From: Gelatoporia subvermispora B
Taxonomy: Eukaryota > Basidiomycota > Agaricomycetes > Polyporales > Gelatoporiaceae
DNA: 64,000 bases
Direction: 5' to 3'
Assembly: GCA_000320605.2 (NCBI GenBank)
Contig: KB445793.1
Coordinates: 2,376,803 to 2,440,802, forward strand
The stretch's first letter is position 1, and each line of letters begins with the position of its first letter. The translations under genes and the position numbers were made by a program. Positions 1 to 12,143 of this stretch are shown piece after piece. A model generated the notes under the pieces. That model saw only the letters and a program-made list of their open reading frames with translations, ran no database searches and was not told the origin of the DNA.

Positions 1-779
1 CATATTCGGTTTTCAGAGTGAGATAGATACAGGTGAGAGAGCGGTGAATAAGTCGTCGCTGTGGACGACGCTGGACAAGACGTCCAGAGTAGTACTTGTC
101 TGCCTGCTGCTTCAGGTTCTCCTGCTTACCGCGACAAAGTTGTTTGCACATATTTAGAATGACTTCACTTATGGCAAGTAACATGCACCGGGCGCGTAAA
201 CGGAATTATCTCCATCGACCCTTCTAGTCGGAAGCCTGCTTTAATATATATACTGAGGATCTGTACATTGACTCCTATTTTCTTCTCGATGACTCACTGT
301 GTAAGCGCATGGCTTCTACAGTATGCTCCCAATTCGACAATCATCTCCACCTGGTCGATTCCTCCGGGTTGAGAGTTTCGAGGAACCTTGTTTGTTCTGC
401 CTGGCCCCTTGCGCCAGAGTTTTCCGACCAGGTCGTCCTAACTCAGCTCAGACGAGTCGAAACTATACTTCTTTGGCAACGCAGTATGTACATGTAGTGC
501 CCCGGGATCTGTGGTAGAACAGAGCTCGTCTTCTGCGACCCATCGGTCAACGCCAGCGACATATTTGAGCATGGACATCAATCCTTCGTACACAACCAAC
601 AGATAGATCGCCCAAAATACAGGTATGCTGTATGTATGTGACCCACGGGACTGAACCGAGTTATTACACTAATCACAATATCAATACATGTCCAATATTC
701 ACACTGATCCAAAGTTGAGGAATGGTGTCCGTATACTTGCGAAGAGTATCAGGCCGGTTGAGCGACTTCCTCGCATAGG
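1..779. other. Left-edge intergenic sequence
   Basis: I see no gene model here. Short open frames exist, but none has a recognisable domain or clear splice logic. A short hydrophobic frame ends near 156 on the plus strand and could be the tail of a gene lying mostly outside the window, but nothing conserved supports it. The right part is the 3' flank of the minus-strand O-methyltransferase. Confidence 0.5.
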
Positions 780-2663
780 TTAGTACGTCTCTTGAGCCGG
801 GCATCCAATCAGCTGAGGAAACTGAACACCCGGATTGACATAGACGCGCTCTAGCTTCCATCCACCCTTCTCGAATAGCTTCTTAAACTCCTGGCAAGTC
901 CGCTCCTGCGAGTTCGTCATGGTAAGCATCTACAAGATGCGGCATTAGCAACGACTACCTGATGACTATCTGTGTGTAACTCACATGGAAGTCGACATGG
1001 TATGGCATGAAGTTCCCAGCGATGCCCATGTTCGGGAGAAGCGGAGCTGGTGCATCGTGCCACTCGACACCAGGAACATCCGTATTTTGTAGTTCTGCAG
1101 GACAGGCATAACGGATGAGCGGGTCAACAATCATTAGGCGTGTATCGGGTGTGGCCGACGCGCGCAGCATCTGCAGGATGGTTGTCGCGTAGTGGTCAGA
1201 CCAGTCATGGATCACGCAGCGCAGGAGGAACACGGCGGCATTCCGTACAGGGTTCACTTGGAACATGTCATGTGCTAAACAACAGAATGATGAGCGCCGC
1301 TGTACTGAAAGTGTGGCTCAATGGATGCACCCTGCAACTGGACCAGACCGCTCCGCAAAGCCTCGGGTCGCTCTGCCTTCCAGAACTATTGCAATGTCAA
1401 GCAAGTGACTGACATGAAATGCCACCAGACATACCTTCTCGCCCTCGTCGACCATCGAGGGCCTATCTTGCACGATGTAACATAGATGTGGGTGGTTGTC
1501 AGCCAGGCGCATTGTCGTAGCGCCGATACCACCTCCCACATCAACGACTACACCTCCCTTTGACAACGTCTTCCAGTCGAATCCTATCTCGACGTTGGGC
1601 AACGCTATAGTACTCAGGTTGCGATACCACTCACCGGTAGTCATAGGCCCCGCTAGCTCGCTCACGCCTCGCATGGCGACGTTAAACCGCTTGCGACGAG
1701 CTTCGTTACCTGCTTGCTCATACCACTCAAAGAGCGTGTCGTGAGTCGACATTGCACGCTGGAGGACCGCGCCGTTCGGTTTCTGGTTTGTCACGGTGCC
1801 TTTGTCGGTCAAGTAATCGGAAAGGTAAGCAGCGGCCTTGAAACATTCATCTGTACTGTTGTGACACAGTGGGTTTCTATGTAGGTTGAGAGTGGTGCAC
1901 GTGTTACGTACGTGTGTCCGAACAATGCAGCGGGTCCCGCTGTGTTGAGGTACTTGTCCGCGGGGCTGTAGGTAGAATGAGTAACACCGGTAGTATGTCC
2001 GACCAGATACACACCTCTTCTTGATCTCGTCAACTGACTTTCCGGTGTCAAACGTCGAAGAAATACGATTGTGTTTGAAGGCTCCAGGATTGACCTCGGT
2101 GAAGATATGATAGTTTGTGAGCAGCCGCATCAACCGTCCTACTCACGAGGTCAGCAGACATGCCATCGAATTTGAATGCGCGTCTCACCAAGCCTCACAG
2201 GATCTATGCCATCCTGTTTCGCGATGTCTTCGACTTTCATGCCCTGACCCTGGGAATGTGTGAGCAGACATGCTGTGTGGATATTAGATGCAGCTTACAT
2301 TAGGGTCGCTCTCACGCATAATTTCGGCAATGTTACCTGCAAGCATCGCACCAATGGCTGAGCTGATATGCATCTGGGTAGCACTGAAGGTCAGTGTACG
2401 CCTTAGACTTTTGTCAATCCTTCACTCACGCCGAAGGTCTGGCGTAGCGCATATACCCCAGGATTGTCAAGGGTTGCGATCAGCTGCTGTGCCGCTGCGA
2501 TGGCAGGCGCCGCATCTGCGATGACCTCCGCGCGGATAGCATCGGACTCCGGGTCAAACGGCTCGTCGATGGAAGGAAACGGCACTCCTCGTGCCTTGCA
2601 CTTGGCTTGAATAGTCTTCACGCTGTTCGAGATGATACCGAGGAGCGCGTCAAGGGTGCACAT
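780..2663 (-). CDS. SAM-dependent O-methyltransferase (COMT-like, multi-exon)
   Basis: Predicted to move a methyl group from S-adenosylmethionine to a hydroxyl of a small, probably phenolic, substrate in the cytosol. Exon 1 (2663-2430) is 78 codons and ends in GGC before a gtgagt donor. Later exons carry a winged-helix dimerisation region (GMKVEDIAKQDGIDPVRL, then NYHIFTEVNPGAFKHNRISS), the SAM-binding glycine motif VVVDVGGGIGATT near 1530, the VQDRP segment, and the catalytic-histidine region RCVIHDWSD near 1200. The last exon ends CPAQETY with TAA at 780-782. All joins I checked keep frame, including a short exon near 1330-1390 that reads FWKAERPEALRSG. The gene looks intact. Such enzymes are common in wood-decay fungi, where they methylate phenols or secondary metabolites. 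The substrate cannot be read from the sequence. Confidence 0.87.
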
Positions 2664-4005
2664 TTCGCAGGAGGGGACTTCAGAGATGTCGTATCTGGTG
2701 TCGCTCCCGCATCGTTATATCCGAGCTTTAAGACTGTTCTGAATTACCCCGGATTAACCATGGCCACCTCGATCAATACAGTCCGTTAGCAAGCGACTAT
2801 AGGGACAGGTGCAGACAGGAGAATGGGGTGGTGGAGAGGGGGATCTCAGCGCCTGTGCATCGCTACCGCCCTCCAACACTTCCAAACACCACGTTAAGCT
2901 TCCTCCGTGGCTTACTTGCTCAGACAGCGTGGATTTTAGCCTGATTAAAGTCTCGTGCCGAAGGTGATGGTCCTCAAGTGAGGGCTAAACGGGTCTGTTA
3001 TAAGGGAGAACATCAATGTATACCGGGACTACTTTCCACTCAATCTATCTCGGGAATTGACGTTGCCCCCTGTAAGAGATCCATGGGGGCGGGGTAGAAG
3101 ATGCTGCGCCTCATCGACGAGGAATATTGTTGTTTCCTCGACTACTTTCTCGACTTCAACCTGATCCATCCGCGGTGTCTTGTTGATCGTTCTTTGTCGC
3201 TTAAATATTGTATTCGATGGACTATACATTGTGCGAATTATGTACATGTACGAGCCCCAGTATTTCAGATCTCCTGGCTAGCTACCAAGCGGAAGTTGAC
3301 TTACGCCAGCGATAGAGGTCCTTCCCGGACATATGAGTCACACTACACCTGGATAGACCGTCGTCTAGGCTGATGCAAAGGGCTGTCTCCTGTCCTCGCC
3401 GATCGCGCGAGCCGTGCAACCAGGGCCGCGACACAGGGGCAGATTCAGCGCGGATAGCCAGAAACAGTTGACGCTGCTAGTTATGACTCCACTTACGCAG
3501 CACCCGCGACAGCAGAACCGAAGCACGGGAACGGGTTTGAGACTTGAAGCTTGAAAGCTTGACTGTGCAAGAACATATGAGAAGTGGCACTGCGATCGCC
3601 GACCTGAGGTTCGAGGATGCCGAAATGCAAGACCGGTCCTTCGCATACTAAAGTCGGCCACAGCATTGGGCTTACGGTCCGCATTCAAGCGCGCAGCTAG
3701 TGTCATCTCACCCTGCATAGGGAAGCAAAACCATGGTATCCTGCGACCATAACAACCTTTGTGCACGCAAAAGTCCTAATGATGCAATTAATAAAACGAC
3801 ATAGACGAAAACCCTCTGTGAGCAATGGTGCAGAGCAGTGCAAAATCCAGAATAGACAGAGATAAATACATGCAAAGGGTAATAGATAGCGATGGATGCC
3901 AATTACAGGTATCCTGTACAGCTTGAATACAGATCGTGAGGTCGTTACGTATATGTAGTACATGAGAGACAGAAACAGTACAACTGGTAGAGGATCCAGT
4001 GAACA
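2664..4005. other. Intergenic sequence, no supported gene
   Basis: This contains the promoter side of the O-methyltransferase and the 3' flank of the next minus-strand gene. Several 60-130-codon frames are present on both strands, but none shows a known domain, a plausible exon chain or a signal peptide. I see no terminal repeats or transposase-like frame. Confidence 0.5.
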
Positions 4006-5049
4006 TTAGAGCCGATAGACAGTGAGGATTGCCACCAGGCCATCTTGCTCGATTCCATGGTTGACGCCTGCGGTGAGTCCGGTCGGGCTGGAGCAGTACG
4101 GAGATTGAAAAGAATACGCACCTCGCTTTCCGCGCTCGAGCAGTCCTGCGCGCCACTCTACCTCCGCCTTCCACCACACCCCCTGCCAGTGACTACCTGC
4201 AGTCGCCTGTTCGACGAGATAATCTCTGCCCAAATTATATCCGTTAGGTATGATCTTATGGTTCTTGGATGAATCCTGGGCAGATGTTGTGAGCCCAAAA
4301 CAGTAAGCAAGCGATACAGAACAACGCACCTCCTCCTGAGATGCACTAAGAAGTAGATTGTATATGTCAGTCTTGCGTAATCAGCACTGGGTCCTATGAA
4401 CTTACCCTATGAACCAAGCGCCGCTGTTTGCGATAGTTCCGTTCTGGTGCCAGGCCCGGAAGTGGTGACCACCGCGCACACTCTCCCAGCATGTCCCACC
4501 GATTGGGAAGTATTCCTGGCGGGCAAGATATTGCTCAGGCTTGCGTCCAAGCCCATCTCCGAGATCCGCTTCGTGGATGTTGCCATAGTGCAGCCCCATG
4601 CACTCTTCGGAGAACCCGATCGACCTGCGCGAGAACGCTCAGGGGAGGCGAGATCCGTGATCTGAAAGCGAGGGCTTACTTAGCATAGATATGCAGACCA
4701 GACTCCGTCAAGATGAAGGGGTCCGAAAGGGAGGAGATGATGACATTCATAGGTTCCCCTAGCCGCCGCGTAGTGTACTGTTACACTCCTGTTAAGTTTC
4801 GTTGTTCACAGAGCAATACCAAGGGGAGCATACATCTAAGAGGCGTCCACCATTGAGCCTGGGATCCACCCATCCGAACGTGTTCTCCTCCGGTGGAAGT
4901 TCTCCGTTCTCGTACTCCCGCTGTGGCTGCGCTGGGCCGGAGGTCAGGACAAGCTGGCTCGAATCGTAGTCCGTAGAAACGACTGGAGAGGACCAAGCAC
5001 ACAAGCCGGATGCATACAGAATACCAAACAGCAGCGTCGGTGAGAACAT
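4006..5049 (-). CDS. Secreted protein of unknown function, conserved in basidiomycetes
   Basis: The start at 5049 gives a hydrophobic N-terminus (MFSPTLLFGILYASGLCAWS) that looks like a cleavable signal peptide of about 20 residues. Later exons read YTTRRLGEPMNVIISSLSDP, SIGFSEECMGLHYGNIHEAD, a cysteine/tryptophan-rich segment (GGTCWESVRGGHHFRAW), GTIANSGAWFIG, and a C-terminus ending GLVAILTVYRL with TAA at 4006-4008. The join AA|G between the second and third exons keeps frame. I recall this arrangement (RRLGEP...NHFRAW-QNG...NSGAWF...AILTVYR) from many hypothetical proteins of mushroom-forming fungi. I know of no assigned activity. The signal peptide and absence of membrane segments suggest an extracellular or wall-associated protein. 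No catalytic motif is recognised. Confidence 0.78.
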
Positions 5050-5878
5050 GATGGACTATCACTATCCGAGGTTATGGGGGCAGGTGCACAGGTCCGGAAG
5101 CGGACGGTATTCAGTATGCGCTCAGGCTGCAGCCTGGGTCTGGTATCGAGGTATCCAGAGGAAGAGAGTGTCGTGGTCGAACGTCCAGCGGTCGAAGAGG
5201 AGGACCGGGGTAGAAATGCACCGCCGACAACCGTCAAGATGAAAGACGGGTCACCGCCGCAGCCCAAAGCGCCGCCACAGCGCTCGCCGGTCATAGCCGA
5301 TGCGCAACAAGCGTCCTCGAGCAGATCAACACACCGCATGTTATACACGCTCCTCAATCTCAATCTTGTCCTGACTCTCGTGTATGCATATCCATGGATG
5401 CTAGGATACTTGTCCCGCCGTTCAATGACCCAGGAAACGTTTCGACGGGATCACTTGTCCATCAAGCAACGCCGCATCGCGCCTTCTCGTGGCGCTACCG
5501 AGACGCGTCGGCCCACACTTCATACTGAATACTATGGAGCTCTATTCACAGCAATCTGGCCAACTGCGCTCTATTATTTCGCATCGATTAGGCTCATACT
5601 GCGCAGGTCGTCGATGGACGAAGTAGGGAATGTCCTATCGGCGTCGAGCGAGCCCTAAATGCCGCGCTCGTGGAGCGCGCCGCATGTTCTGGCAATAGGA
5701 CCGCCGCCTTCGCTGCCAGCCATCAATTGCGTTGATTGAATGGATTTGGCGTCATGTGTCATGAGGCGCTGCTACTCGGCAAGTTACTGCTCGGTCTGTT
5801 CCTATTAACAGTGAGCTGGCTTCCTTGCTCGTTGTCTCCGTCTTATCGATTCTGCGAGCTCGAGCTCATATCCCGACG
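5050..5878. other. Intergenic sequence between divergent genes
   Basis: Upstream of both the secreted-protein gene (-) and the first MFS transporter (+). A 194-codon plus-strand frame at 5074-5658 overlaps a long minus-strand frame. It has no recognised domain and starts almost at the opposite gene's start codon, so I do not call it a gene. Confidence 0.5.
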
Positions 5879-8148
5879 ATGAGCGACATGCAGTTTGACG
5901 ACAAAGTGCACGACAAGACGGATCAAAAGACTTCTGATGCTGAGGCTGGCTTCGACGATGCACTGATGAGGGACATCTACGATGAGGAGGAAGCTGGAGT
6001 GGATCCCGTGTACCAGGCGAAAGCACGTATCTTGAACAGCGCACTTCAAGAGATTGGAATGGGAAGATACCAGGTATACTGGACAGTGATACGTAGCGCT
6101 CAATACTCTCACTGACACTTTGCAAGTGGTATCTCTTCATTGTTGCGGGGTTTGGGTGGTTGTCGTGAGCGTTTCGTCCTAGTCACGTCAATGTCGTTCT
6201 CACCAGTATCTTCGCTCTGTCAGAGACAACCTATGGCCGGTTAGTCGCAGCACGCATTACTGGTCACTTAGTGCGATGTTGGATATTCTCGATTCTTTCT
6301 AGATTGTCACAAGTCTAATCTTCACGCCTACTGTGAACGAGTTTCACTTCCAAGGCCCGTTCCTCACTTTGGGTCAAAATATAGGCTTGCTTGTGGGTGC
6401 TATGTTCTGGGGCCTGGGCTCAGATGTGTGGGGAAGACGGTATGCAAACATGTAAACTATGCATATGACGGCATTCTTGACTGTCATCCTCTAGGTGGTC
6501 GTTCAACCTTACCCTCTTCATCACCGGCGTCTTTGCGGTAGCGGCAGGCGGTTCACCAAATTACATAGCATTGTGCTCACTCGCAGCCGCATGGAGTATC
6601 GGCGTAGGCGGCAATCTACCTGTCGATTCCGCCGTCTTCTTGGGTACGTCTACTCACCGTCATAACAGGACATCCCGAGTTGACTATTGGTCCAGAGTTT
6701 GTCCCCGCATCCCATCAGTACCTGCTCACAATCCTTTCGATTTGGTGGGCTTTCGGACAGCTACTCGGAAGCCTTGTAGGTGGACAAAGCTCAACGTTTT
6801 GTGTCGTTGACGTGCTGATAATTGCGTTAGGTTGCCTGGCCTCTCATAGCTAATCTCTCCTGCGTGGCGGGTTCTTCTTGTCCTCGTTCTTCGAATCAGG
6901 GTTGGCGATACTTCCTGTTTACGATGGGAGGTCTCATGTTGCTCCTCTTCATTCTCCGCTTCTTCGTCTTCCATCTCTACGAATCTCCGAAGTACCTGAT
7001 GGGACGAGGCCGTGATGCTGAAGCAGTGGAAGTCGTGCATCGTGTAGCGCGATACAACGGACGCACGAGTAGCCTCACGCTCGAACAACTAAGAGAAGCT
7101 GGAGATATTGGCAAAGGTATGGATGAGAACGAACAGAAGCAAATGGACACGAGTGCGAAAGCAGCCGTCAAACGTAAACTGGAGAAGTTCAGCTATTCTC
7201 ATGTGCAAGCATTGTTCGCGACCAGAAAGCTCGCGTATTCCACCAGTCTACTAATCATCCTGTGGGGTATGTGCATTGGTCTTACCTGACATTCCTGACA
7301 CTGATGATGAGTTACCACAAGCTCTGATTGGCTTAGCGTTTCCTTTGTGAGTGCTTTCAGGTATAGATGGCCGTTGTATTCCTCAACGACATACCTTCTA
7401 TAGGTATAACGCCTTCATCAATTTCTAGTACGTGGCCGCGGACTCTGATCTGGACTCGAATTGATATCGTTGGTAATAGTTTGTCAAGCAGAGGTGCAGA
7501 CTTCGGAGATGGCTCAGTTTATATCACCTACCGAAATGTTTGTCTGTCATAATTGCACCGCTCGTCTCTATTTACAACATAAGCACACAGCAAGTGATAC
7601 TTAGCGTCATCGGTATCCCCGGTGCTCTCCTGGCAGGTTGGATGGTCGAATTACCGTATTTAGGTAGACGAGGGACGTTGGCAATGTTCACCGGTGAGTT
7701 ATCGTTACCGTCCGATTTCATTCAAACTGATTGAAAGCTCCGTGCGTTCAGTTCTAACGGGTGTATTCTTATTCGCGAGCACAACTGCCCGCAATTCCAA
7801 TGCGCTTCTCGGTTGGAATTGTGGCTACACCTTCACGAGTAACGTGATGTATGGCGTTCTGTATGCCATCTCGCCTGAGATATTCCCCACAAAAGACAGA
7901 GGGACAGGCAATGCCCTCGTGGCTACAGCCAACAGGATCTTCGGGATCATGGTCAGTATGATGCTTTCTCCGCGACTAAATTTTCTCACTCAGTTCGGAT
8001 GTGCGTGATTCTGCAGGCTCCAATAATTGCGCTATATGCGAATTTGACTACCGCTGTCCCGATCTACATATCGGGTGCGCTGTTCATTGTTGCTGGGCTG
8101 ATTGCACTACTTCTGCCTTTCGAGCCCAGAGGAAAGGCGTCAATGTGA
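5879..8148 (+). CDS. MFS transporter, first copy of a tandem pair (sugar/SV2-like)
   Basis: A 12-helix-type major facilitator that should move a small organic solute across a membrane. The ATG at 5879 begins MSDMQFDDKVHDK, an acidic cytosolic tail, followed by GVDPVYQAKARILN and IGMGRYQ. Later exons give FHFQGPFLTLGQNIGLL, the cytosolic-loop signature GLGSDVWGRRW (compare GxxxDxxGRR), GVGGNLPVDSAVFLE, YESPKYLMGRGRDAEAV, TRKLAYSTSLL, GWMVELPYLGRR, SPEIFPTKDRGTGNALV and a last helix ending EPRGKASM with TGA at 8146. Splices checked include TACCAG|gtatac to TGGTATCTC, and TTCTA|gtacgt to TTTGTCAAGC. The protein appears intact. Its neighbour at 9300-11610 is a close paralogue in the same orientation with matching intron positions. 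The substrate is unknown. The organisation resembles fungal sugar or carboxylate carriers. Confidence 0.88.
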
Positions 8149-9299
8149 TGTGTCACAACTGGATATCATGGTTCTTACGCTAGCACGTCTCAAAATCTCC
8201 TACTGGCTTCGTTTCTTACGTTCTCCACCCTTGAAAATAATACGCCCATATGCAATCACAACTTCTTATACCCGAGGACGATTCATGGACATCACGGCGA
8301 CTTATGTCGCTAGCATTGGATCTACTACGTCAATATCGGTTCGAGCTGTCCGCCGCGTAGCTCGCCACGGACGCGACACGTCGAGTCGCGTCGCATTGAC
8401 TTTGTCATCACGTGATACGCGTCACGAACGTGGTTGGGCGTTCCCCGATAACATGGACTCCAATTCGTCCTTTCGTCTGGTCCTCGATGCTAACATCTTT
8501 TACCAGATACGCGGTGCCTCCGAATTCGTATGATATGATCCGGAGTCGTTATCAAGTCTTCTTTTGCGCAAGGCTCTCCACGACGGTAGAGAGACGTGGC
8601 TCCGTCAATTCTCGACCTCGAGTTGCGACGCCATAGGAATGCGCAATTCTCCGACGACATGTGTAAAACACCCTTGTCTAGTCGGACGCACACCAATCCA
8701 TTTATTTGAGCTATTTTCAACCGTTACATTCTTCTGGTTTGCACTATCTAAGCGGCTGTGCATCGGGTTATGTTGTGCAAACGAGATTGACTGAGACCTG
8801 CTGACATACTCAGGTTTTGAGTCGATGACTGCTCGTCGCCCCGAAGACGGCACCGCGCTATTAGATGCCCGAGCGTCATCCATGGGCACTCGCAAGTCGA
8901 GGTATGTTGTCCATGTTCTCTCAAGAGGTACATTGACCATGTCTCGTGCCAGTGCTATGGTGGCAGCAGAGGCGCCATGAAGCGCATGTTGTCATGCATA
9001 TGAGCACAGACCCCTTATCTTTGTCCACCTTAAGCTCTCGTGCGTGCGTCCTTTGACACCGCCTGCGAGCAAGGTAGTCGTATGAGCGCCTCTAAGCGCG
9101 CTTGCGCACGCCGCTCACGCACGTTCGCTCCTCTCCTGCGACCCTTACGAGTCACATTGTTCCAAATCACTCTAGTTAGCACCATGCGCTGGAGATAGAA
9201 GTTTTTCCGAAAAGTCGAACATCGATCTCGAATGGTAGGTCAGATGCAAGGGCCCTATCTCGTGTGCCACTTGGAAGCCAGTTGCCTAACACCCCCACC
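8149..9299. other. Spacer between the tandem transporters
   Basis: No supported gene. The stretch 8340-8450 is unusually rich in CG-containing words: ACGCGTC, TCACGTGA, and repeated CGCGAC/GTCGCG. The stretch 9090-9260 leads into the second copy and should contain its promoter. I see no inverted terminal repeats or transposase remnant that would explain the duplication. Confidence 0.5.
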
Positions 9300-11610
9300 A
9301 TGAGCGACACTTTCCTTGAGGATAAGGTGCAAGACAAGGAGACCGACGTCGTGAACGTCGAGGCCGCAATTGACAACACGTCACCTGGCGATATTTATGA
9401 CGATGACGAATCTGGCGTCGACCCGGTATATCAAGCGAAGGCCAAGATCCTCAATGCAGCATTTCATGAGATCGGAATGGGGCGGTACCAGGTCAGTGCA
9501 ATGCATCCGATTATATCATGGAGAAATTCGTGGACAGGATCTCTCGCGATCCTCGGACTACGCTAGAATTGGAGCTCATCAGTTCATGTACGCAGTGGCA
9601 CTTATTCATCATGACGGGTTTCGGGTGGATGTCGTAAGTCAGCGAATTAGCCGTCTGGTCGTGCATACAATAACTGCATCGTTCCCCAGAGATAATCTCT
9701 GGCCTGTGGGTAGAGAGCCTCAGCGACTGTGGCTACTTACTGACGCCTAAGTTAAACTGTCCACCACATTTTAGGTTGTAACCAGTCTAGTTTTTGACCC
9801 AGCCGTGAACGAGTTCCACTTCCAAGGTCCCTTTCTCACCCTGAGCCAGAGTGTCGGTTTACTTTTGGGAGCTGTGTTTTGGGGTCTAGGCTCGGACGTC
9901 TGGGGGCGAAGGTATCCGAGATCTTGAGATCTATCCTACCCTTCATTTATCCGTTGCACCCAGATTGTCGTTCAACTTCACGCTTCTGATTACCGGTGTT
10001 TTCGCTCTGTCCGCGGGCAGTGCACCGAACAAAGTCGTGCTCTGTGCGCTGATTGGAGCGTGGAGTGTCGGTGTCGGTGGGAACCTGCCAGTGGATTCTG
10101 CCATTTTCCTCGGTATGTCCACCTTCGTTCCGTTCTTCTCGACTGCGATTTGATGTTTATTTTCAGAGTTCATTCCTGCTTCCAGTCAATACTTACTCAC
10201 AGTCTTGTCCGTTTGGTGGGCCTTTGGACAGCTGCTTGCCAGCCTGGTAAAAGCTCTCTTATCCATGGCCTGAGTGTTACTGAGACCTTGCTTGTAACAG
10301 GTGGCATGGCCGCTTCTTGCCAGATTCTCTTGCGCAGCTGGGTCTGCATGTCCACAGTCTTCTAACAAAGGCTGGAGATACCTTTTATTCACCATGGGTG
10401 GCCTTATGATGATTCTATTCGTCCTACGATTCTTTGTTTTTCACTTGTATGAATCACCCAAGTATCTCATGGGACGTGGTCGTGATGCTCAAGCTGTCGA
10501 AGTCGTACATCAAGTAGCGCGCTATAACGGCCAGACGAGCACATTAACTCTTGACCAACTTAGGGCAGTGGAGGGAATTGGCGGGGCTAGCGGGCATGAA
10601 CGCCCCATACGACACATGGATACTAGTGCGAAGGCAGCGGTCAAACGCAAGTTAAGATTGTTGAGCAGCTCACACATTGAACCTTTATTCGCCACTCGAA
10701 AGTTGGCCTACTCAACAAGCCTTCTCATAATCGTATGGGGTACGTACATTGACAAACATACTCATCCGCATCGTTTGACGCGTCACGAATAGCTCTCATC
10801 GGACTTGCATTCCCCTTGTGAGTGTAACGAGTGACTTCCGCGTGATACTGACACATGAGTCTGCGGCCTTAGGTATACCGCGTTCATCAGTTTCTAGTAT
10901 GTTTATTGGCACTTGCCATACGTCACCGAGGCTAATGATACGCAGTCTTGCAACCCGCGGGGCAGACTTTGGGGATGGTTCAGTGTATATCACCTACCGC
11001 AATGTGAGCTCTCGCTGGGTGCGCGATCGGATCACAACTGACTCAAGTGCAGCAAGTAATCCTCAGTGTCATCGGCGTCCCTGGCGCACTACTAGCAGGA
11101 TGGATGGTCGAACTGCCACATCTCGGCCGCAGGGGAACACTCTCAATCTCTACAGGTAGTGATGATAACAACCCCGCCATATGAAATGACCCTTAAGCGA
11201 CGTTCCTAGTTCTGACAGGTGTATTCCTCTTCGCTAGCACGACGGCACGCTCGTCGAACGCGCTACTAGGGTGGAACTGTGGCTATACGTTCACCAGCAA
11301 CGTGATGTATGGCGTTCTTTACGCCCTGTCTCCGGAGCTTTTTCCTACGAAGGATAGGGGAACAGGAAATGCCTTGGTAGCCACCGCCAATCGTATCTTT
11401 GGGGTTATGGTCAGCCTTTCTCGTAGTCCGTGAGGCCGGGTTCATTTGAGCTGACTGTCACTGCCATACTTTTATCAGGCACCGATAATCGCTATATATG
11501 CCAACCTCACTACCTCTGTCCCCATTTTCATTGCGGGGGCGCTGTTCACTGTTGCCGGCCTGATCGCTCTGCTACTTCCCTACGAGCCCCGAGGGAAGGC
11601 TTCCATTTGA
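9300..11610 (+). CDS. MFS transporter, second copy of a tandem pair (sugar/SV2-like)
   Basis: A paralogue of the gene at 5879-8148 with the same exon plan and the same landmark motifs. The start at 9300 reads MSDTFLEDKVQDKET, then GVDPVYQAKAKILN and IGMGRYQ. Later exons give FHFQGPFLTLSQSVGLL, GLGSDVWGRR, GVGGNLPVDSAIFLE, YESPKYLMGRGRDAQAV, TRKLAYSTSLL, GWMVELPHLGRR, SPELFPTKDRGTGNALV, and an end EPRGKASI with TGA at 11608. Checked joins: TACCAG|gtcagt to TGGCACTTA; GGATGTC|gtaagt to AGATAATC; TTCTA|gtatgt to TCTTGCAACC; CGCAAT|gtgagc to CAAGTAATCC. No internal stop is needed. The acidic tail and the central cytosolic loop differ most from copy one, while the helices are close. This suggests similar transport chemistry with possible divergence in regulation or specificity. 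Confidence 0.88.
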
Positions 11611-12143
11611 GAATAGATTTGTCATAGCTATAAGAAATGTTTGATTGTACTTACATCCAGAGAATCTCATTGTTCTTTACATGTCCTGAAAGCGTAGATC
11701 AGACTGAAAGCGTGAGATTGATATCTCAAGGCTCTGGCGAGTTGCCCGAGGTACTTACTGGGATGCTTGAATATAGGATACCGCAAGTTTGCATCTTGGA
11801 GACTAAGTACCTGTCTATTGGCGTAATAGAGTGCATGCAAGCACAAACGAGTAGAATCGAATTGGTAGGTAATCGTAAACGACCCAACTTGCAGGCTGAT
11901 CACGCATTCACGCTGACTCGGATGCGCGTCGCGCTTCGTGTCAGCCCTACGCGTGACATGGGTCAGGTGACCGTTACGTAGCGCGATTCATCGTCACGTA
12001 TGACCTTGTGCGCGTCTCGCGGTCGCGTGTACGCGCCGCGGATGCTACTCTGATGCGTACGCGCACATATACCTTCTGAGAACGCTTATTCTAGGACCAG
12101 TATCTGGACTCTTCTATTTCTCTCTTCAGCTCTTCATCAATTC
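11611..12143. promoter_or_regulatory. Upstream region of the Mms22-like gene
   Basis: No coding model. The last 250 bases before the start at 12144 become CG-rich (11920-12060), with several ACGCG-type words. A pyrimidine-rich stretch (tcttctatttctctcttcagctcttcatc) lies just before the start codon, as is common upstream of fungal genes. The left part is the 3' flank of the second transporter. Confidence 0.45.
11949..11954. promoter_or_regulatory. ACGCGT element (MluI cell-cycle-box-like)
   Basis: A single exact ACGCGT lies 190 bases upstream of the Mms22-like start codon. Near matches (ACGCGC) occur at about 12030-12065. In yeasts this palindrome binds MBF and drives G1/S expression of replication and repair genes, which would suit this gene. 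A six-base word is weak evidence on its own. Confidence 0.3.

Noticed and set aside
673..861. Minus-strand frame over the O-methyltransferase C-terminus
   Set aside because: The true last exon is in another frame and ends CPAQETY at 780, the expected family terminus.
3029..3247. Minus-strand frame containing VDEAQHLLPRPHG, suggestive of an ATPase motif
   Set aside because: Only 72 codons, no Walker A, no neighbouring exons; a chance match.
5074..5658. 194-codon open frame on the plus strand
   Set aside because: No recognised domain. It begins within the divergent promoter of a good minus-strand gene and overlaps another long open frame on the opposite strand. Open by GC composition.
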